The translations under genes and the position numbers were made by a program. The notes under the pieces are model-generated. The model was not told where the DNA came from. It did not search any database and saw only the letters and a list, made by a program, of their open reading frames with translations. Positions 54,644-62,162 of a stretch of 64,000 nt of DNA are shown piece after piece. Each line of letters begins with the position of its first letter. Position 1 is the stretch's first letter. The DNA comes from Fulvitalea axinellae (GTDB lineage: Bacteria; Bacteroidota; Bacteroidia; Cytophagales; Cyclobacteriaceae): NCBI RefSeq assembly GCF_036492835.1, contig NZ_AP025318.1, forward strand, positions 1 to 64,000, given 5' to 3'.

Positions 54644-55810
54644 CACAGTACATGACAAAAAATGGCTTTCCGAATCATTGCGTAATTTTGAGTGACCAAA
54701 CTTAAACCCGCAAAACGATTGGAAAGCCAGTTCGAATATACAAAACTACAGACCTTAATTACCAGTGAACCCGAGTTAAAGAAACTGAATAAGGCCCGAC
54801 TAAAACTGCTTTGTTACCTGATAACCTCGTTGATCAAAGTCCAAAAGGTTGGTTTCAGACACCTTTCGGAAGGATACGATTCGGGAGCTACGGTGACGTC
54901 CAACATGAGGAGGATTCAGCGTTTCTTTGCCAAATTCGAATTTCCGGAAGAGGGCTTTTCCCGGCTTATCATCAGGATGATTCCCGTCAAAGGGAAATAC
55001 CGGATCGCCATTGACCGGACCAACTGGAAGTTCGGGAAAAGGAACATCAACTTGCTGTTTCTCTGCGTTGTATACAAAGGCGTGGGTATTCCGTTGATAT
55101 GGAAAGTGCTTGGGGACAAGAAGGGGAATTCGAGCACAGCCGAACGAAAAGACCTACTCGGGAAATTTATCGAATGGTTCGGTTCGGATATGATCGAACA
55201 CATTACGGCGGACCGGGAATTTATAGGCGAAGAATGGTGGGAATTCCTGCTGGAACACGGGATCCCTTTTTACATCCGCATCAAGGAAAACGCGTTAATA
55301 GGATTGCGTGGCGGAAGATTCGTAAACGCCAGGCGATTGTTTGCACCCCATAAGCTGAAAGTCGCCTATTTTCATCCGACTTCCGTGACGATCGCCAAGG
55401 TGAAGGTGTATGTTTCGGGAATGAAGTACATCGAGAACGGAAAGCTCGAATACTTGATCCTCGCGTCTCCGAAAAACACTCGGGAAAGCTTGGAGATTTA
55501 CCGTGAACGCTGGCAGATAGAAACCATGTTCAGAGGCTTCAAAAGTGCGGGCTTCAACCTTGAGGATACGCATTTACAAGATTACGGAAGGATAAACAAG
55601 TTGCTGTGTGTCATAGCAATAGCGTTTATCTGGTCGTATAATATCGGGATTTTCAAACACGATGAGGAGAAGCCGATCAAGATCAAAAAACACGGGAGAA
55701 GGGCGAAAAGCTTTTTCTCGTACGGCCTTGAGGAAATAGCCCACGCTCTGATTAATAAGGTCGAAACGAAGATCGAGAGATTATCAGGGCTATTTTTGTC
55801 ATGTACTTAG
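54644..55810 (+). mobile_element. IS4-family insertion sequence, copy 3 (1167 bp)
   Basis: Inserted in the same orientation three bases after copy 2, using the 9-bp target ACTTAGTTT that includes the last six bases of copy 2. Protein identical to copy 1, so this is a recent arrival. Confidence 0.95.
54692..55810 (+). CDS. IS4-family DDE transposase (copy 3)
   Basis: 372 residues, GTG start, the same protein as copy 1 at 10348-11466. DDE triad in DRTNW, ADREFIG and the YREK signature. The stop TAG uses the last three bases of the element, as in the other copies. Confidence 0.95.
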   Translation: MTKLKPAKRLESQFEYTKLQTLITSEPELKKLNKARLKLLCYLITSLIKVQKVGFRHLSEGYDSGATVTSNMRRIQRFFAKFEFPEEGFSRLIIRMIPVKGKYRIAIDRTNWKFGKRNINLLFLCVVYKGVGIPLIWKVLGDKKGNSSTAERKDLLGKFIEWFGSDMIEHITADREFIGEEWWEFLLEHGIPFYIRIKENALIGLRGGRFVNARRLFAPHKLKVAYFHPTSVTIAKVKVYVSGMKYIENGKLEYLILASPKNTRESLEIYRERWQIETMFRGFKSAGFNLEDTHLQDYGRINKLLCVIAIAFIWSYNIGIFKHDEEKPIKIKKHGRRAKSFFSYGLEEIAHALINKVETKIERLSGLFLSCT

Positions 55811-55860
55811 ACTTAGTTTACACATAATTATACTTTTTCAAAATATAATATATTTAACCC

Positions 55861-56259
55861 ATGACAATTACACATGAAAACGAATACGTGGAAGTAGGTT
55901 ATGAAAATGACTATGCCATAATCCGTTATAAGAAATTCTGCCCAGATAAGGAAGACCGCGAAGCCATGCTGGCTTTGGTTGACTTGGTAAAGGAAAAACG
56001 ATTCTTCAAGCATATGGCAAATCCCTCGTTAATGGGCGTAGCGCCGTTGGAAACTCAGAAATGGGTAGCCGAGGAAATTATGCCGTCATTAGTTCGGGCT
56101 GCCGGTCGTGAGTATTTTGCCGGAACAGTATTGGGCCAGGAAGCTTTCGCTGCATTTGCTGTAAAGAATATGGTCAGCAATATTAATGAAGAAATGCTAA
56201 AGGTACATTTCTTCGACAGTGAGGAAAAATCGCTGGAATGGTTGGCTCAGCAGAATTAA
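55861..56259 (+). CDS. Small STAS-like protein
   Basis: 132 residues with an alternating strand/helix pattern resembling Bacteroidota STAS/SpoIIAA-like proteins: EVGYENDYAIIRYKKF, DREAMLALVDLVKEKRFF, and a C-terminal LKVHFFDSEEKSLEWLAQ of the DSxExAxxWL type seen at the end of such domains. The usual phosphorylatable Ser cannot be assigned. Located 51 bp after IS copy 3, so the original promoter may have been displaced by the insertions. Confidence 0.6.
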   Translation: MTITHENEYVEVGYENDYAIIRYKKFCPDKEDREAMLALVDLVKEKRFFKHMANPSLMGVAPLETQKWVAEEIMPSLVRAAGREYFAGTVLGQEAFAAFAVKNMVSNINEEMLKVHFFDSEEKSLEWLAQQN

Positions 56260-56318
56260 TTTCTTGCCTCAAGTTTATCCAGTGAATTAGATAACTGGAA
56301 ACATGCAAGCCTTTAGAT

Positions 56319-56354
56319 AAAACACTCATGGTTAATGAAATCATGAGTGTTTTT
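56319..56354 (+). terminator. Rho-independent terminator after the STAS-like gene
   Basis: Stem AAAACACTCATG / CATGAGTGTTTT with an 11-base loop and T-run. Confidence 0.9.
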
Positions 56355-56370
56355 CATTTTAATGAAATGA

Positions 56371-56396
56371 AAAAAGCCGGGGAGGGCCGGCTTTTT
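56371..56396. terminator. Second hairpin, terminator for the minus-strand GH2 gene
   Basis: AAAAAGCCGG / CCGGCTTTTT with a 6-base loop, between convergent genes; symmetrical A/T tracts allow use in both directions. Confidence 0.8.
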
Positions 56397-56454
56397 AATG
56401 TGATCCCGTGAGGGATCGGAAGATGTAAGTGTATAATATTTTCTACGAAAACGC

Positions 56455-59400
56455 TTAGTTCCCTTTGAGCGGTTTCAATACGAAGACAAACGATTTTTCG
56501 ACTGGTTTTACTTCTTCGCTTTCCCGGCGTTTCGGACGCGGATGGCCACCAAGTCCGGCGTGTTCGAGGTCGAGACTCAGAACTGTTTTGCGGGAAACAG
56601 GCAAATCGTCGGTTTGCTTGGCTGTGTGAAGTTCCATTTCGTTATATGGCGAAGCCGTGAACTCGAACAAGCCGTCTTCTTTTACTATTTTCGCCTTGGC
56701 GCCTTCGGGCAGAAGAGTCTCGTGTCCTTTAATCGCTTCTCTCGATACCAACTCGGCACGAAGACCTTTGCCCGAATGGTCGCGGAGTTCAAGCCAGCGT
56801 GTTCCAGTGCGGTTACCGTTGGCTTGCGGATATCCGTAAGGCGTGTAAAGCTCCTCAACGGCCTTGCTGTACCGTCCAACACGGGCCGATGAAGCCCGGT
56901 CGCGGTAGTTTTCGTGCGGGCCTTTGCCCAACCACTCGGCTTGGCGATAAGCCGGGTTAAGATCCATCGCAAGTCCCATACGCGGTAATCCGGCGATTTT
57001 GGCCGTTCCTTCCGACGGGAGAAAGCGTGTTCCGATAGCCACCGTTCCGTCGGCGAAGAAAGTGTAGCGCTGAGATAGCGTAGCGATATGTTGTCCGCCG
57101 AGGCTTTTTACTTCGCCTTTCGCTTCGATAAAAACGGAGCCTTTCGCTTTGCCGGTTTTCACTTCGGCGGGCGTAAAAGTGGCCGAAGCGAGCCCGAGGC
57201 TATCCCAAGGCTGAAGGTAAGTCTCTTTTTTAACGCCCCAGCCCGATCGGTCAGAGTCGAGAGTGGCGCGCCAGAGGTTGATGGCAGGGCCGTGGTTGTT
57301 TTCGATCAGTTCCGAAGTCCCGATTTTCCATGAGCTGAGAACCCCGGTTCGCTCGTCGAACACGAAGCTATTTCCGTTTGCCTGAACGCGGACTTCGTTA
57401 GTGTATTTGTCCCTGCGGAGATATGGTGTTGCGGTTTCGGAAGCAACGATCGTTACGTTATGATTGGCCGATTTTACCGGAATTTGGTCCCATGCGATAA
57501 CATGCCCGGCGGGAATTCCCGGGATATCCTGTTTCTGAACGAATTCGAACCTTACCCAAAGTCCTTCCGCTTCGGAAGTCTTGGCCAAAGCCTTCGAAAG
57601 ATCAATTTGGAAAGTTTCCGTTTTTCCGGCCAGTGTATTGAGTGTTGTCTCTCCACGTTGCACTTCCACGCCGTCTTTTTCCGCAATCCATCTCACTTGG
57701 TAAACCGAAAGAGGCAAGAAGCTGTGGCGGTTATTTACTTTGAAAGAACCCCGTTTGGCGTTTACGGCAGTTACGGCTACGTCTTGGTGCACTTTGGCTA
57801 CCTCGATCATTTCTGGCGTTTCTCCGCAGTACGAATTCGTCACGCCGTCAAAGCCGTTGAGGCCTTGCGGAGCGTCGCCGGCGTCTTCGCCCCAATCCAC
57901 GTATTCACCGTGAATGCCATTCATTCTCCAACCTTGGTCTTTCCAATCCCAGATAAATCCGCCGTGGAGCACTTTGTTCGAACGGATTACATCCCATTCG
58001 TAGTCGAATTGGCCCATGCTGTTACCCGAGCTGTGCATGTATTCTTTCATCACAACTGGACGATCCTCGCCAAGAGCGATTTCCTTGAGTTGTTCCGGCG
58101 TACGGTAAGCCGTATTGCGGACTTTCTTTTCTTTGGTTACAGCACCGTCCTCTTCTCCCTTTACGGTTCTTCCTTCGTAATAAAAGAGTCTGGATTGGTC
58201 GCGCTGTTCCGCCCAACGTTGCATGGCGTCGGTGTGTGGCCCGCTGTAGAATTCGTTTCCTGCCGACCACATCACAACCGAAGCGTGGTTCTTGTCGCGT
58301 TCCACCATGCGGGACATTCTTGATACGTGAGGTTCTCTCCAGCCTTTTTCCCTTTCGGCGTTCCACTTCCAGTGCGTCTCCTGGGCGGCTTCGTCCATGA
58401 TATAAAGTCCCAGCTCGTCGGCGAGTTCGTAGACGTAGGTGTGTTGCGGGTAATGCGAGGTGCGCAGTGAATTGATATTGTAGCGCTTCATTGTTTCCAA
58501 ATCCAAACGGACGTCTTCACGGGTGACGGCGCGGGCGCGGTCTGGATCCCAGTCGTGGCGGTTAACGCCTTTGAAAAGGATCTTTTTGCCGTTTACGCAG
58601 ATTTTGGAATCGATAATCGCCACGGTCCGGAAACCTGTTCTGGCTCCGATGGCTTCGAGTGTTTTTCCTTTGGCGTCGCGGAGTTCTAATACGCTTCGGT
58701 AAAGGTTCGGAGTCTCGGCGTTCCAGGTTTTGATGTTTTTGAGCAATTGCGACAAGCTAACGTTGGCTTCCGTACCGTTTTCGAAACGGACCGGAGCGCT
58801 TTCCTCAGCGATTTTGTTGCCTTGGGCGTCATATAGGCTTGCGAAAAGCGAAAGCTTGCCCGCCTTTTTGTTTCCCTTGTGGCGGATACGGGCGTTGATG
58901 TCCCATTGTCCGTCAAGGTAGTTATTTACGGCCGGCGACTTGATCTCGAAATCCTCGATATACGTCGCTGGACGGTGCATAAGGTTTACGTCCCTGAAAA
59001 TTCCCGAAAGACGCCAAGTATCGAAGTTTTCGATATCCGAAACTTCGGCCACGCGGTAAACGGCTACGGCCAAAAGGTTCTCGCCGGGACGAAGATGATC
59101 CGTCAGATCAAATTCGGATGGAAGGAAAGCGCCTTCGGCGTAACCGATGTTTTTGCCGTTGAGATAAACGTGATAGGCCGTTTTCACGCCGGCGAAATGC
59201 AGAATTACGCGTCCGCCGTCCCAGTTTTCCGGCAGGGAAAAACGCTTGCGGTACAATCCCACTTCGTCGGGTTCGGTATGGAGTTGTGAGTTTGAGAAAA
59301 CAGGCGTTCCGAAGCCGTGGCGTTGCCAGTTTGAGGGAACGGGAAGGTTTTTCCAGCCGGCGGTGTTGTATCCGTCATTCTGGAACCCTTCGGGAATATT

Positions 59401-59667
59401 GTCTTTTCCCAAAACCATAAAAAAATCCCAATCGCCGTTGAGCGATTGCGTGCGAGACGATTCTGTTCCGAGTTCCATAGCCTGACCCGCCGTGGCGAAG
59501 GGCGTTAGCGTGGCGTGCGCCGGTTCGGTATTGATTTCGCATACCTCGGGATCTTCGTACGGCGGAAGGGAAACGGTTTGGCTCTGGGCCAAACTCGTCC
59601 CAATATTGCCAAAAAGCAATGTACATAGCGTCCACCAAAGGGCGGTGTGAGTGTTTCTCAGCTTCAT
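56455..59667 (-). CDS. Glycoside hydrolase family 2 beta-galactosidase, LacZ type
   Basis: 1070 residues with a signal peptide (TALWWTLCTLLFGNIGTSLAQ). All five LacZ-type domains can be followed: jelly roll (PVPSNWQRHGFGTPVFSN), first Ig-like, TIM barrel (FKGVNRHDWDPDRARAV, LRTSHYPQ), second Ig-like and the large C-terminal beta-sandwich (GRYSKAVEELYTPYGYPQ). Catalytic Glu472 in WSAGNEFYSG and nucleophile Glu542 in KEYMHSSGNSMG. Hydrolyses terminal beta-galactosides or related sugars; the motif around 542 differs from the E. coli-type EYAHAMGNS, so specificity may differ. It lies beside an ECF/FecR/SusC set. Confidence 0.93.
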   Translation of the reverse strand: MKLRNTHTALWWTLCTLLFGNIGTSLAQSQTVSLPPYEDPEVCEINTEPAHATLTPFATAGQAMELGTESSRTQSLNGDWDFFMVLGKDNIPEGFQNDGYNTAGWKNLPVPSNWQRHGFGTPVFSNSQLHTEPDEVGLYRKRFSLPENWDGGRVILHFAGVKTAYHVYLNGKNIGYAEGAFLPSEFDLTDHLRPGENLLAVAVYRVAEVSDIENFDTWRLSGIFRDVNLMHRPATYIEDFEIKSPAVNNYLDGQWDINARIRHKGNKKAGKLSLFASLYDAQGNKIAEESAPVRFENGTEANVSLSQLLKNIKTWNAETPNLYRSVLELRDAKGKTLEAIGARTGFRTVAIIDSKICVNGKKILFKGVNRHDWDPDRARAVTREDVRLDLETMKRYNINSLRTSHYPQHTYVYELADELGLYIMDEAAQETHWKWNAEREKGWREPHVSRMSRMVERDKNHASVVMWSAGNEFYSGPHTDAMQRWAEQRDQSRLFYYEGRTVKGEEDGAVTKEKKVRNTAYRTPEQLKEIALGEDRPVVMKEYMHSSGNSMGQFDYEWDVIRSNKVLHGGFIWDWKDQGWRMNGIHGEYVDWGEDAGDAPQGLNGFDGVTNSYCGETPEMIEVAKVHQDVAVTAVNAKRGSFKVNNRHSFLPLSVYQVRWIAEKDGVEVQRGETTLNTLAGKTETFQIDLSKALAKTSEAEGLWVRFEFVQKQDIPGIPAGHVIAWDQIPVKSANHNVTIVASETATPYLRRDKYTNEVRVQANGNSFVFDERTGVLSSWKIGTSELIENNHGPAINLWRATLDSDRSGWGVKKETYLQPWDSLGLASATFTPAEVKTGKAKGSVFIEAKGEVKSLGGQHIATLSQRYTFFADGTVAIGTRFLPSEGTAKIAGLPRMGLAMDLNPAYRQAEWLGKGPHENYRDRASSARVGRYSKAVEELYTPYGYPQANGNRTGTRWLELRDHSGKGLRAELVSREAIKGHETLLPEGAKAKIVKEDGLFEFTASPYNEMELHTAKQTDDLPVSRKTVLSLDLEHAGLGGHPRPKRRESEEVKPVEKSFVFVLKPLKGN

Positions 59668-60233
59668 TATTATTGTGTTGATGCAGAAAAATTATCGGTT
59701 TGGGCAAAAGACAACCGTAGACTACTCTGACGCTGAGGCGAGAATTTGCGCCATATAAAGTAATCCAACCAAACCGAGACAGTTGCCCCGCGATTTCGAC
59801 TCCCAAAAAGCGAGGCCTTTTCCCTACACTCCGCAAGCACAAAATCCGCTAAGGCTCATATTAAATACCCTTCAAAGCGATTTTACCACTATACGAGGTG
59901 ATAATATTCCCTTAATATTCGAAAAAAAGCGATTCGTGCCTAAAAGTGACCGATAGCGTTCCTATTTCTTACATATAGCAGAATTTCAGGCAAAAAAGAA
60001 GACATATGTTTCATGGATCTTCTTACGTCAATACAGTAACTAAAACACATTTTGTGACAAAAAGCGTCCAGATGATCAATAATTAATTTAAGCTTAAGCC
60101 AAGTAAAAGCTTATTGGTTGTTTTTTTTACAATATTTGCGTAAGCTAAGGGTTGCGAAGGGTAACGTGCCCAGTCTGGCGAGCCAAGGTCCATAAGTTGT
60201 GGGTACTTGGGAATAGCTTCAATTTTTTTGGAG
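59668..60233. other. Divergent intergenic region between GH2 and ECF sigma genes
   Basis: 566 bp without a supported gene; it presumably holds both divergent promoters. An in-frame TTG at 60207 precedes the sigma-factor ATG. Confidence 0.5.
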
Positions 60234-60803
60234 ATGGGAAAAACAAACGACGAGGAAATAAAGGCATTGGTTGTATCGATTGCCAAGAACGGTGACAGGC
60301 GCGCGTTCCGGTCGTTCTTCGATGCGCTTTATCCGTTGGTATTTAAAGTGGCCCGCCACGTTACGCTGGACGACGAACTTTCGAAGGACGTAGTGTCGGA
60401 AGTGTTCGCCAAACTGTGGCAACGCCGGCAAACTTTGGGCGAGGTGGAGAACATCAAGGCCTTTGTGGCGCGGTCGGCCCGAAACCGGGCGGTAGACCTG
60501 TTGCGCAAAAACAAAACGGCCCATCTTGATTTGGAGGAAGCCGGACATTTGCCCGAAGCCGAGCTCCCGGACTGGGACGATGATATGGGACACGAGGAAA
60601 TGATGACGGCTTTGCACCGCGCTATCGAGAGCCTTCCGGAGCGTTGCAAAATTATTTTTAAACTGGTGAAGTTAGAAGGTATGAAACAGAAGGAAGTGGC
60701 TAAAACGCTGGATATTTCCGTGAAAACTGTTGAAAACCAGATTGCCAAAGCCGTAAAGTCACTTGCTTTATTAGCAAAAAAGAAGGTGAAAAAGGCTTCC
60801 TAA
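60234..60803 (+). CDS. ECF RNA polymerase sigma factor (FecI-like)
   Basis: 189 residues from ATG 60234, after TTGGAG. Sigma-2 region (FFDALYPLVFKVARHVTLDD, EVFAKLWQRRQTLG) and sigma-4 HTH (AIESLPERCKIIFKLVKLEGM, KQKEVAKTLDISVKTVENQI) are clear. The next gene is a FecR anti-sigma factor and then a SusC receptor with an STN domain, the standard trans-envelope signalling trio in which the receptor reports ligand to FecR, which releases the sigma factor. Confidence 0.95.
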   Translation: MGKTNDEEIKALVVSIAKNGDRRAFRSFFDALYPLVFKVARHVTLDDELSKDVVSEVFAKLWQRRQTLGEVENIKAFVARSARNRAVDLLRKNKTAHLDLEEAGHLPEAELPDWDDDMGHEEMMTALHRAIESLPERCKIIFKLVKLEGMKQKEVAKTLDISVKTVENQIAKAVKSLALLAKKKVKKAS

Positions 60804-60896
60804 AAATAAATTCTTCAATTTTATTTTATTCACGTAGGGGATTTTTCAAATGCTTGCGTCATTTCAATAAAGGGTAGGCAGATTTCCGGAGACGAT

Positions 60897-61880
60897 ATGG
60901 AAAAGGAGCAACGAATTTACGGGATGATAGCTCGGCGGCTTTCGGGGGAGTTGGATGAGGCGGAGAAAGCCGAATTGAGAGCCTGGATGGATCAGGATCC
61001 CGAAAACCGGAAAGAGGTCAGCGATTTGCGGATGTTGTGGGCGATGTACCAAGACGATCCCGCAATTCCGCCCGCCGACGAGGCTTTTGCTCTGGTAGAG
61101 AAAAAGATCGATAAAGAGAGGCAGGCGGAGCGAAGGCATATTCCATGGGGACGCATAGCCGCAACGGTGGCTTTGGTGCTTGCCTTGGGTGCCTCGCTGT
61201 GGGTTGGCGGTCTTCAGGAATATCTGTTAGGTGGCGAAATGCTGACCATCAGGACTGCTGAAGGGCAACGGGCGAAACTGACATTGCCGGACGGAACCAA
61301 GGTTACGCTTAATGGAAAGAGCAAAGTGGAGTACCCAGAAGTGTTCGGAATTGGATCCAGAAGAGTGAAGATCGAAGGAGAAGCGTATTTTGATGTAGCG
61401 CATGACAAGGATAAACCGTTTTATGTAAAATTCGGTGAGTTTGAAACCAAAGTGCTGGGAACGGCCTTTGATATCCGGGCTTTCAAGGCCGAAAAAGAGT
61501 TTAGCGTAGCCTTGGTCAGCGGAAGCGTAATGATATCCGGGAAGGGTGAGGTAATACTTGAGCCGGGCCAGCGCTACCGGGTTTCGAAAAACGGAGAGGC
61601 TTTGGTGGAATCTTTCGTTCCGTCAGAGGATCTTCTATGGAAAAACCACTTCTTTGAGTTCGATAACAGGAAAATTGACGATGTTCTGGCCGAGTTAAGC
61701 GCTTGGTTTGGCTTGGAAATATCGGTGGAAAACCCTCATAGATGGGAAAATATCACCCTAACGGGAAATTTTAAAGCCAAGGAATTCGAGCAGGTGATGC
61801 GCCATCTGGATTTTATCGCGAACATCTCTTACAGAAAAACCGGAGACAAAAGATACGTTGTGCGTCAAAGGTCTAAATGA
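60897..61880 (+). CDS. FecR-type anti-sigma factor
   Basis: 327 residues. Cytoplasmic N-terminal sigma-binding part with the DUF4880-like Trp-rich helices (LRAWMDQDPENRKEVSDLRMLW), one transmembrane helix (about 87-106), the periplasmic FecR domain (about 110-230; KLTLPDGTKVTLNGKSKVEYP, VLGTAFDIRAF) and a C-terminal DUF4974 secretin/TonB-interacting domain (about 245-325; FEFDNRKIDDVLAELSAWFG). It inhibits or chaperones the sigma factor encoded 93 bases upstream. Confidence 0.95.
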   Translation: MEKEQRIYGMIARRLSGELDEAEKAELRAWMDQDPENRKEVSDLRMLWAMYQDDPAIPPADEAFALVEKKIDKERQAERRHIPWGRIAATVALVLALGASLWVGGLQEYLLGGEMLTIRTAEGQRAKLTLPDGTKVTLNGKSKVEYPEVFGIGSRRVKIEGEAYFDVAHDKDKPFYVKFGEFETKVLGTAFDIRAFKAEKEFSVALVSGSVMISGKGEVILEPGQRYRVSKNGEALVESFVPSEDLLWKNHFFEFDNRKIDDVLAELSAWFGLEISVENPHRWENITLTGNFKAKEFEQVMRHLDFIANISYRKTGDKRYVVRQRSK

Positions 61881-62087
61881 CATAATTATAGTAAAGAGTA
61901 AAGCGTAAATAGTCTGCTTGGACCTGTTTAGCTTTTAATCATAACTCCATGACTTGGTGGCCATTGTACTATACTGATAAAATGTAATTCACTTAAAACC
62001 AAATAGTTTGCCTATGGTGTAAATCGACAAGACGAGTTTTTTGATTTTTTGGACGGGGTACTGGGAGAGGTTCCCTGAAAAAAGAAA

Positions 62088-62124
62088 GATGTCCTTGCCT
62101 TCTTAGCGGTCAGGCGCGGACATC
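62088..62124 (+). promoter_or_regulatory. Hairpin in the leader of the SusC gene
   Basis: GATGTCC / GGACATC pair with a further inner GCC/GGC pairing across a symmetrical 2-base internal loop; a smaller GGGA/TCCC stem lies just upstream (62063-62074). No T-tract follows, so it is more likely a leader structure than a terminator. Confidence 0.4.
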
Positions 62125-62162
62125 CCAGAGTTTTTGTATCAATTCGAATATCCATCTAATTT

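Larger units (their letters stand above)
53465..55825. repeat. Two nested 9-bp target-site duplications
   Basis: TTTACACAT (53465-53473) is the duplication made by the left element; its right copy is split as TTT (54641-54643 and again 55817-55819) plus ACACAT (55820-55825). ACTTAGTTT (54635-54643 and 55811-55819) is the duplication made by the right element, which inserted across the junction between the left element's end and its TSD. Confidence 0.92.

Noticed and set aside
57460-58323. 287-codon plus-strand frame opposite the LacZ-type gene
   Set aside because: Antisense shadow of a well-supported GH2 gene.
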